This document shows, piece after piece, positions 35,225 to 46,500 of a DNA stretch of 64,000 bases. The notes beneath the pieces were generated by a model. It was not told the DNA's origin, searched no databases, and was given only the letters and a program-made list of their open reading frames with translations. A program made the position numbers and the translations under genes. Numbering within the stretch: position 1 is the first letter of the stretch; every line of letters begins with the position of its first letter. The DNA comes from Protula sp. h YS-2021 (taxonomy: Eukaryota > Annelida > Polychaeta > Sabellida > Serpulidae): NCBI GenBank assembly GCA_949752745.1, contig OX457029.1, forward strand, positions 44,626,500 through 44,690,499, given 5' to 3'.

Positions 35225-35870
35225 CTAAAATCACTTTCTCCCCTCGAGTAAAATTTTTTAAAATTTTCAACCTGATTTTGGACTGCTTTTTCTTTTCAGA
35301 CAAGACAAAGTTCATTTCACATTCCGAAACCTTTCGAAGAAACTTTCTTACCAGTTTGAAACCTTTCTAAAAAATATAGCCTTGCTAACTCTATCCTAAC
35401 TCTATGAAACGACATCGCCACAAGGCTTGCATTTGTTGCTACAGCCTTTACGCGTTGGAGTTCTTGACGGAAATTTTGGAATTCTAGGACAAGTATGACC
35501 ATATGAGTAATAAAGACAACATGACGGTCCAGTAAAGAGACAATAATGTCCGAACCATTGGCCCCGCACAACTTCGATATACTCTTTGCAAGTCCTTGAC
35601 TTGCTAATTGTGAATAAACACACATCATTTATGTAGTACTCAGTGCGGCGGTTGGCACATGCTTGTGCAAATGCTGCTGCAGTCCTTACGTGTTGCATTT
35701 CTTGATAGAAATTACTGCTGTTTGCTTCGCGTTTGGATCATTAAAATGAAAACAAATGCGAAAACAAAAAACGGGATGCACAACTTCAGATTAAGTACTA
35801 CTTATGAGCACAATTTAGGAGTCCTAGGGCAAGTATGGTCAGAGAAGTAGTCAAGACAAAATGACGGACA
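35225..35870 (+). repeat. Dispersed repeat flanking the ATP-grasp-like gene, copy 3
   Basis: Same orientation and landmark order as 30035-30640 (TCACTTTCTCCCCTCGAGTA, GACAAGACAAAG, CTCTATGAAACGACATCG, GCTTGTGCAAATGCTG, GCGAAAACAAAAA, GAGTCCTAGGGCAAGTATGG). Internal duplication of the GCTTGTGCAAATG and TATGG parts is visible. Together with copy 2 it brackets about 4.6 kb containing the gene. Confidence 0.7.
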
Positions 35871-37595
35871 AGTAAAATGAGAAAAAAGTCCGAAACATTG
35901 GCCAGGTGCAACTTCAATATATTCTTTCCAAGTCTTCGACCTGCCAAGTGTTAATTAAATCAAAGGTACCTCTCATTCAGTAACAGAAAGGCCCGGAATT
36001 TTGACAAACAAAACAAGAACATGTGGTAAACATATGGCAACACTCCGGCTTTACCATATGCTTCTATTGATGTCATAATCACCAAATGACAACCATGCAG
36101 TTAACATCTGTTCACAAGCTTCAAATATAACCCGAATCATGTTATTACCATATGGTTGAAACTTCTTTGCCGTATAGTTATTAGTTTTAAAATGCTATCA
36201 TCATATGCTTACAATATGGCAAACATGTGTTAACCATATAGCCTTAATATAGCTTATTTTGCGTAAGATGTCTCTAACCACCCAAATGTTAAATACTGAC
36301 CAGAAACGAGAACCAAGCGAGCCCGCTTGAGTTTTCTTTTGCATAAAAAAATAATTTGTCTATTTTCTCTGGCTCTTTTATACACCTCTCTTTATATAAA
36401 AAAAAGATATAGCGGCATTGATAAATAATAATTAAGAAAATAATCAAAGAAAGTAAAAAGAACGGTGTGATTCAGGTTAAGGCCAAAATGTTTTTGGACA
36501 AAGTACTGACACAAAACAAACGCTTAATTTGATCGAATACTTTTTGTTGTCATATAATGCAAATTTATTACAGCATAAAAAAGCAGTGTGAAATGTACAC
36601 CTAAATGCGTCGTTCTCTTTTTTTATCCACTGACAAAAAAAAAGAAAGCAAAGATTATATAGCGTTTTAACTTTTGAGCAGGAAATTGTTGACATTGGCA
36701 AAGAATGGTTTCCTGTTCCCAAGTGATCATGTGAGAGGTTGTTTGCACATCATTGAGAACTGGAGTATTCATACACCTGAACCCCACACCCAGGGGGGGG
36801 GGGGAGGCACTCACGTACCAACTGTCCATCTCTTTTTAAAAACGACCCCTAAATGAAATGATACCCCCTTTTTAACCAAACGCGGAGTGAAATTCCGAAA
36901 TAACCCTCCTTTTTGTGCCTAGCCTCAAAATTACCGCTCTCCTCTCTCCGCATTTTTTTGGATATGCATGGTAGTACATTTCATACCAAGTCCTTTAATC
37001 GAAAGCACTAAATCTTGAAATAAAATAAAATCACTTTATACAATCGGCATTGATTCCTTAGAGAATAAAAGAACCATTATATTTTGATTAGATCAATGCT
37101 AATCACATTAGAATGACAAGGGATTTGAACGCACAGTATGTTTTGCATTAGCGGTGTATTTGAATAATCTGATCTGAGGGGACACACGAGCCGATTATTG
37201 ATCCAGAATTAATATATATTTCGTTCATTATATATATATATATATTTCATTCTCAAGCAAGGAAAAGGGAGCAAAGTTGAGAAACTCGGCCCCCACTCCG
37301 ACAATTTCTATTACTTTTATTCAGCCAACGGGTTTTATTGGAGACATAGGCAATTTACTGGCATTTTGGAATTAGTGTTATTGTGTGCGGAGCGATAGAA
37401 ACAAACCTGTGGTGCTCCGTAATCCCTCTACAAACCGCGTTAGCTGAGGAATTGTAATTTAAACGAGAAGTGTTCATGGCATGTTTGTGGACTGATTTGG
37501 ATGGAAAGAAGAAATTGAAATAGCGTTACATGACTCGGACTTGATCAGCTGAAGGATTAAGAAAATAACCAGCAGAAACAAACGAACACTGGACA
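35871..37595. other. Upstream region of the calmodulin-like gene
   Basis: No gene. 36030-36240 is studded with CATATGG/ACCATATG words. 36795-36960 (G run, then GGCACTCACGTACC and AACCAAACGCGGAGTG) resembles blocks at 51850-51975, 52130-52220 and 60020-60300, a dispersed repeat. A TA tract lies at 37218-37244. The 5' UTR probably begins within the last few hundred bases; no promoter motif is convincing. Confidence 0.4.
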
Positions 37596-40500
37596 ATGGT
37601 GAGTTCACGTGTATTAAATGCTTTCAAATTTAAGGCATTGTTTTGATGTAATTGCCTAACAATTATCTTTTGGACACAAAAGAGACACAGCTGGAGCCGA
37701 AAATACATTCTTTTTTTAAAATTAGTTTTATTTATTTTTTGATACAGAGCTGAGAATACTTTCGGTATAAGGCGCATTGAAATCTCGTGTAAGGCTGAGG
37801 CCATGGGAGAACTGCAGCCATCTAGAAATTGACAACTTACCTCCATTTCAGTTGTCAATGTTTTGCGTCATTCGGGGTCTCTGGTTCAGCCTGCCCCCCC
37901 CCCCCCCTCTCTGGCCCCCTCCCCCTGCAGTAACCATCCCTGCCGAGTAACCAACATTCTCCTTCATGTATGTTTGGAACCATTTCCATATTTGACTGCC
38001 AGGAATGAATCCTCTTCTTGCCACTTCCTAGCTTTGGGAAGAATCTGCGGCTGAACTGGATGTACTACATTTTAATCAGACATCTGAATTGGGTGTCATG
38101 AATCTCTGGAAGAGTCTGGGGTATCTGCGGCTGAAATAGTTAAATCTGCATTTTAAGCAGACACGTGAATTCAGTTAGATGAATCTCTAATTTTTTCTCG
38201 AAACGAAAAAGAGTAATTAAAAATTCAGGAAATGAATAGAAGAAACTTACATGCCAAAAGAGAGTTGGGTAGTTTTTTGCAAGCTCACAAGCAAGTATCC
38301 ATTTTGTAAGATAACAAGCAAGTGTCCATTCTGTAAGATCACAAGCAAGTGTCCATTCTGTAAGAACACAAGCAAGTGTCCATTCTGTAAGAAAACAAGA
38401 AAGTGTCCTTTCTGTAAGAACACAAGCAAGTGTCCATTCTGTAACATTACAAGCAAATGTCGTTTCTGGAACACCACAAGCAAGTGTCCATTCTGTATGA
38501 AAACAAGCAAGTGCCCAGTCTGTAAAAGCGCAGGGACTTGGGTCTCCTTTGAGGGCACTGGTAGGTGCTCATTCAGAAAAAGGTCAGCAGTTAGTGCTCT
38601 CTCTACAAGGACACAAGTAAGGGCTCATCCTGAATGGCATGAGTATACACAGTGCCTTGCGTAAGTCCGGAATATTTTGGGGGAGTGGGGGATTTAGGTG
38701 AGTAGAAAATTTCGCAATTTTTTTTGTCATAGTGGGTGAAGTTTCATGTTTCCCCTACAACTTGAAACCATAAACAATGAATTCGTTGTGAAACAAATTT
38801 TTCACACCTTCCTAAACATTAAGGGGGGGGGGGGTCAAAAAGAAATCTTGCAGATTGATCAATGAACACGTCATGAAAACATTATTTTTGTGAAAATATT
38901 TTTTAAAGTTTAAGACGATTCTGAAACAAATTTTCTGTTTTCTTTAAACCTTTTTTTTTTAAATTTGCGATGATTGCATATCTTTTTCCTTTCATTTGTA
39001 AAGTGAACACATGCCCACCTTCAATTTGACGATTTCTACTGGTAGGCGTTCCAATGATCGCATCTTCTCGGACTGAGGTGACCGTGGTCTTCCGACACGG
39101 TAAAGTTTTCACATCATTTGTTGCCCTAAACTTCGCATAAATTTTTGAAACAGCAGATTGGGATATGTCAAATCGTTGGGCAACATCTCTTTGCTTTGCT
39201 CCTTGTTGCAGTTGCCCCGCAATTTGAGCACTTTCCAGAACTGACCTTGGATTCATAATTTTAGTAATAAACCTTTTAACTTTGTGAAAAACAATTATTA
39301 AACAAACTGAGGACATAATAGGGCAGAGTAAGATTAAATTAACAAAGGAAACAAAACGCGTGTAAAAATTAAGGTGTTGTTTACAAAATCGCCAGACATG
39401 TTCATTGATCAATTTGCAAGATTCCTTTTTGACCCCCCCCCCCTTCATGTTTAGGAAGGTGTGAAAAATTTCTTTCACAACCGCATACATTGTTTATGGT
39501 TTCAACTTGTAGGGGAAACATTAAACTTCACCCACTATGACGAAAAAAAAATGTGCGAAAGTTTCTACAAGTTTCTATCCACCTAAATCCCCCCTCCCCC
39601 AAAATATTCCAGACTTATGCAAGGCATTGTAGTTACTATTCTATAAGCTCTTAAATCTGGCCATTCTGTCAGGGTGCCAGTAGGTGACCACTCTTCGAGG
39701 GTGGAAGCAAGATAATTTTGCATGGGCTCAGCTATAGGCGTTGAAAGATTAATGTCGGATCTTTTTTTCATATCTGTTCTTTTTGTTAAAATGAATAATT
39801 ATAGATATCGATATGATCGTTTTGCATTCGGGTGAACCTGTGGTGCTTTAGTGAGGTGTATTTGTTAAGACATGATTGATTGGGAAATGGCTGGTTTGGC
39901 AGAAAAACAGAAAGTATCCCACAGAGGTAATCAGCTTCAAAAATTGCATTCCAGGCATGCGGAAACGAAGAATGCATCTGCTTTGCAGAAAGATACGAAT
40001 AATTTCGTGAGCGTTGATTTGTCCGCAGATCACACTTTTTAGATTTTGATGGTGCAAGTTTGTTGATATTATTTTGTGAGAGCAGTTTTCCTTATAATGT
40101 GGATTTTTCTTATCTTTATATCCTACAAACCTGTTAAGGATATTTAATGCAATGGCTGCCAGGTTACGCAGATATCATTTAACCTTACAAATAGCATAAT
40201 ATAAAGTATCTATTTTTATCCCAATTTTGCCAAGTCATGCTGAGTTTGAGCTGACTTTGCTAACTGCAAAACTCTTATTTGGCTGAAAGCAAATTTATTT
40301 GATAACAGTTCCCTTAAATCTGTAATAGGTTTTTAGTACCTTATTTTCTAGGCAAGTTGCCCAGCATCAATATTTCTAAACAACAGCCGTTTTATTTATG
40401 AAAAGATATATATGTGCAGCCACGGCTTGGTTCCGCCTAAATCTGTCAGTGTGCTCTTTTCGACTTTGTAAATACATGCCTAGAAGTTGGCGCATGCAGC

Positions 40501-43500
40501 GAAAAAATCTGAGATGTTCATTCTCTTTCTCTCTCTCTCTCTGTTTCCCCCTCTCTCTTTTGATTGAAATGGATGAGGCAAGAAAGAGTATACAGTTGTA
40601 TAATGAACCCTACCCGTGCTACAGACCAGCATAAACATGTAAGCATATTCTTCACGATTTACCTGCGGAAAAGTTAAGGAAGTTTATGAGTAGAATCCGT
40701 CAAAAGCCGACGCCAAATCATCTCAAAAATGAAACGATGAAGAGGTTTTGCGTTGGTGGAAATGGGATAAGCTTGAATTTGGTGTAAATTATAATGGCAA
40801 TAAACCAAATAGATATATAATGTAGTTTTACCAGCGAGGATGGAGTTTGTTGGCGACTGAAAGACGCAGTGAAAAGTGAATGAAGATTTCACGGGATTAA
40901 ATAAAATATGCTAACTGTAATGTTATTTCATCGCATTTATTGTTTTGGATTTCTCTTCTTGAATACTGTTGAATTAATTAGATCGATGGATATGAAATAT
41001 GAAACGTGATTTTTTTTTTTTTTTTTAAGTTGAATCAGTAGCTGATTAGTTTTTAACGTAGTAATTAAACTAGTCGTTTGATTGATAGAATTGTGACACA
41101 TTTCCGACCAATCAGCTGTAAATGTCATTGAATAAACTCATCAGAAATAAGTCCAAGGCTGACAAAGATTACGAAATGAATAATTGTTAAAAAAGGCACA
41201 AACCGTTAATATATTTAATATAGAGTTTTGATGAAGAGTATAGAGTTAGGGTGTATATGCCTGGATTAAGATGTAACTCTGCACATCAAAACTAACTATA
41301 TACTGATAGTTTTAGAGAAAGCAATGTCGAAAAAAAATAACTAAAAATATCTTTGGTCACTAACCATCTCTTGGGAAATACCGGTGCATCATCGGCCTGG
41401 CTTCGGATGGTAAACACAAACATCAACTTTTCGATCGTGACGGAAATTAGTTGACCTTGACATTGAGCTTTAAAATAATTTTAAAATTTTACTGATCATA
41501 ATCGTTATCTGGTACCTTGACATAATTTGGCTGTGCGCCAGTAATTCTGGAGCTTCAGAAATTTACTTGCCTGGTTTTTAATGTTGAAAAGTTGTCGAGA
41601 AAAGTTACGAAGTATAGTCGTATACACAACTGGCACAGCTGAAGTTGTCTTGTGACGTTTCAAAGTTGCACCTTTCTATGTACCTGCCAATTACAGCAAT
41701 AAAAAAAGCTCCTTTCTAAACAAACTAAAACTTCATAGAATCTTAAAAATGAATAGCGCTGACTAGAATATTACCGAGAGTTGGTAGCACACTGCAATGG
41801 CGCCGCTTCTAATCAATTGTAAAGAAAAAAACTGTTTAATGGTGAAATAATACTTATTATGTATTGACTTATTGAGTGATTGATTGATTGTTTATTGGCA
41901 GGTTGACCAACTGACTCAGGAGGAAATTGAAGGTAAGAAGAAATTTATAAATTAAACCAGAAGAGCTGAAGAATAAATAATTAAATATTTAAAAAAGTCA
42001 AAAAATAAATAAATATACAAATAAAAATTCAATAAATAAATAACATGAACAATTTTGTATTCTTGTAACACGATGACAGGGTTCCCAGAAGTAACAGTGG
42101 CGTCAAATTAAATCTCCCAGATGGTACACAACGGTCTGACTTTTTGTCCGTTTATTGCACAAACAGGGCTCTAAATTCTGTAAAATGTGACCAACGAAAT
42201 CTTTAAAAAAAATGCGATATTTGCAGTTATTATGACAGTGAACTAACAAGGAGACCACAATGTCATTCAATTTTCTGCTTCTCGAAAATATACAACATTG
42301 CCTCTCAGCAAAGCCACATATTTGCGTGACGACTCCCAGGTGTCATCTCTCACGGTTGAGTGGGGGCATCCATAAAGCATGCACACATAATTTTTATCCC
42401 CCCCCCCCCTCTTCCACATCCGTACAAAAAATTGTTGACCTAATCCATTGGTAATAACATGAGCTTATGCAAATCTTGCACCCCTTTCCTCTTAGGGACA
42501 ATCCTAAGTATTTAATGTCGTTGCTAACAGGGTAACAAAGATACAAGAGAAATAAGTGAATAGGTGAAAAAAAATAAGATTAAAGAAAAATACAGATTTA
42601 TATGTATTTAAAAAAAATAACTAAGCAACAAAAACTAAGAATTTTTTCTTCGAAAACACAAGATGAATAGACGAGACTCTTCGTTTTTCATATCGCTTGG
42701 ATGTTTCTCTGTACAGGCGCTGTTTGTCCGCACATAAATAATAATTCTTAAGCATCTACTTAATTGATTGAATATTACCTATATTTATCACAGTAATAAA
42801 CACTTCCACGGTTTTTTTTCTCTGGAAACACGCAAATAACTACCCAAAAGAATAGTGAATAATGTTCTTAAAAGCTATTTTCTCACGTCACGCCAGGACG
42901 AAATATCTGCATTAAAGACATTGATTTAGGAAGCAATAAATCTCTCACTTCTTTTCAGTCCCCTTCTCTATATTGTGTCCATTTCTATCTGTAAAGTCTT
43001 GCCAATCACGGAATGAAAGGCCACCTGATCTTGCCCTCCCCCCTCCCACCCCCGCCTGCGGTCTTCAACGACTAACTGGCGGGTTATTTTATAGAACGTT
43101 TTCGTTATCCAGCAAATTAGTTTTGAAGAATCTTTATATTTCTGAGTAAAAATATTGAAAACACGAAAAATCGCCCACATCATAACACAAATCCCTTCAT
43201 CTATGTGTTTGCTGTTGGAAACAAAATGACAGTTGCAACTGTACTTGATAAACGTGTGTTTACCCATTTAGGAGGCCAATGACTGGGATTTTAACTGTTT
43301 ATTTGAAGTCCTTTTCTCACTTTTTTCAGTAGGTAAACCCATAAACATGGCAATAACGTCAATTCTTTCCTCTGTCGTTAAAATCTTCAATCACTACATA
43401 TTGAATTTATAATCGATAGTAAGAAATATGAAAAAAGATCTGTGATTAATCACGATCAACCGAGCAAATCCTACTTACTGCGAAAAAAGCTTTAGTGGGA

Positions 43501-46500
43501 CGGGATTAGGCTGCTTAGTGTGAAACCTGATAGGGGTCTGCCGCGAGCGAAAAATAAAAGCACTGTTCGCCATGTGGAAATCGAAAAGATCGCACGTTTC
43601 ACCATGTGAAAAACGAAAAGATTGCAAAAAAAAAAACAAAAAGGAAAAAAGGTCGCAGAATTTCCAACTTAAAAATTTCAACACGAAAATTCGCCAACTT
43701 GAGCACTTAAAGGGCAAAAGGAGCGACGTTTTACTCTCAATAGATTAAGGAGAGCCAGTTTTAATAAGTAAAAAAGAGTACCAGCTGTCCTGAAAAAGCG
43801 AAAAAGATCGCATATTTCTTCACTAAATACGAAAAGTGGCCACTTTTCAAGAAAAAGTGAAATGATCGCTGAATTTGAAAAAGCAAAAAGATCTGCCATT
43901 TTGAATGAAAAGGGAGATCTTTCGCGTCGCACACCCTTCCCTTCCGCCCCCCCCCCCATCACCAGACGCGCATGGGAGTGCCTCACACCACTCAAAAAGA
44001 CACCACAGTGTGATGCACGCTGCTCGTATCCAATGGGTTTTATTTTTTATTTACATGTATTTACTTATATATTTTTGTCGTGTTTTCTACAACTAGAACA
44101 TTTTGTTAGGGGTGCATGACATGTATTTAATTACTTCAGTCAATCAGCCCCTTTCCAAGTCACTAAAAAATATGGATGGCCCCAGATATAAGATCACCCT
44201 GAATTAAGATTTTTGATCAGTCCGAAAAGATGGTCTTTTCTCCGGGGTTCTGGTGTGCTCTCAGTTCTGAAGTGAGGAGTCTGATTTGAGGCCACCATCT
44301 GTTACAATAAGGCCTTAATTGAGAGGTCTTATCTTAGAGGTTCTGTTTATAATAAGAGTGAATGATAACAGACAACACAAAAGTGGTCTTACTTCGGAGG
44401 TGGTCTTATTTCGGGGTGGTCTTATAGCGGGGTTATACTGTATACGTTCTGCAGACTTCAAGAAAGCCTTCCGCCTGTTTGACGCCGATGACAGCGGATC
44501 AATAACGAGTAAGGAGCTTGGGAGGGTGATGCGGCAGCTGAATATGAATCCCTCCGAGCAAGAATTGCACGACATGATCACGGAAGTAGACGCTGATGGT
44601 GGGTTCTGTCTCCTATGTGTGATTGCTAGAATACAAATTTCCAGTGACCTAGAATCTGTCATTTCAAATTATTTTAAATGTTTTATCGTTGTCTCCATTG
44701 TGTCAATAATTTCCTGAACATTTTGTGCTTGAGAAGAGTGATTCAAGTCTAGCTTAAGACCACCTTCCCATCAAGGTCATCACCTCCCCCTCTCCCCCCA
44801 AACACCATGAAGGTCACACTTCCTCCACCCCCCCCCCCCCTACACACACACACACACCTGTATAGAAAAAAACGTGTGTTTTGTACGACTTTCTTTGACT
44901 TGATTAAAAAGTTGAAATATTACAGGAAATGGAACTATGGACTTCCCAGAATTCTTAGCGCTTATGGCGCGAAAAATGAATACAGAAGATATAGAAGAAG
45001 AAGTAAAAGAAGCGTTTACGGTATTCGATAAAGATGGCAACGGCTTTATCAGTGCAGGTTTGCATCTAATTTTTTTAACTAAAACCTCATTTCGCTAGCG
45101 AAATGTTAAACACTTGACAAAAATTAAAACGCAAAAATACTTTTTTCAATAGGTTATTTCTTGAATAATATATTGCAAACAACACAGCTTGAATACGTCT
45201 AAAAACGAGTAGTGTTTGGTTTTTGTTGACTTAATGTTTTATTGACTGATCAGGCATACGCCGTATTATCTATTTACGCAATGAGAGCTCGCACAAAGCC
45301 AGTAAGGGTTGTCGTCTGCTCGGGACCTCAGTACCACTAGTGGTACTGAGGTCCCGAAGTGACATTGAGGACCCGGTGGCACTGAGGAGCCGACAAATTT
45401 TTCATATGAACTCCCCGTCCCCGTCACCGGGTCCTCAGTGCCACTTCGGGATCTCATTACCACTGGTGGTACTGAGGTCCCGAGCAGACGGTGACCCCGC
45501 CTCCACAAAGCTGAGCAAATACGTGTTCTGTGCTGCGCGTGAAATGCTCCGCATTTACTTGCAAAAATACACTCTTTTCACACGGCGTTTTAAACAAGAA
45601 AACGAAATCGAAGGCGAAAATAAAAAGTGTCATGCACACGTTTATATCAAGTTCTACCTAAGTCGCTTTTATCTAGAATTTACATACTCCACCTCAACTA
45701 CAAACTTGTAATTTAGGCTTTTGAATAACAAAGCACAAATAGGTTTTGATTCACTGATACTCTTATACTCAGTACTCTTGCTCTGTAAGAACGAACACAT
45801 ATTCAAAACACATCAACGTTAATGTCAGAAAACAGCCTTGCAACTCTGTCATAAGGATAGCATCCACGCAAACAGCCACGCAAAAATATCGTTGTGCCTT
45901 TGTGGCTAATTTCAGCGGAGCTACGTCACGTGATGATGAACCTAGGAGAGAGACTTACGGGAGACGAAGTAGAGGAGATGCTGGAGGAAGCGGATGTTGC
46001 TGGGGATGGACACATTAACTACGAGGGTATGTGCGGCATGGTGCACCTAACTTGAACGCATGTATTTTAATACAAGTTCAGGTGGCTGTTTGGCGTGCAT
46101 GCGAGAAAAAAACATGCTTGCTTTACACTGTAATCAGGCTGGGATGATTGGCTACGCTAAAAAAAAAAAAAAAATCCGACGATTCCACATGTTAAGTGTG
46201 CGCCAGATGTGTACCTGAAATGCAGCATGTCAGCATTAAGAAGTGTACGTGTGCATGAGGAATCAGCGTTTGTTAGGCAGGAATTACTGCAGCAAAGCAT
46301 GTTGTCGTTGTGAGACTGTGTATGAAACGGGGTCAAAGCTGCAAGAAAGCATGCTGTCATTATAAGGCTGTGCAGAAGTTTAGCTGCAACATACCATTTT
46401 TCATTATGAATTTGGCTGCGAAGAAGGGTCCAACTTGAAGAAAGCATGCTTTCATTATGAGGCCGTGTTTGTAGGGGATCCATTTAGGAAGCTTTCATTA

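Noticed and set aside
38251..38664. 137-residue CPFC-repeat protein
   Set aside because: 27-bp minisatellite open on both strands within an intron; kept only as a finding to test.
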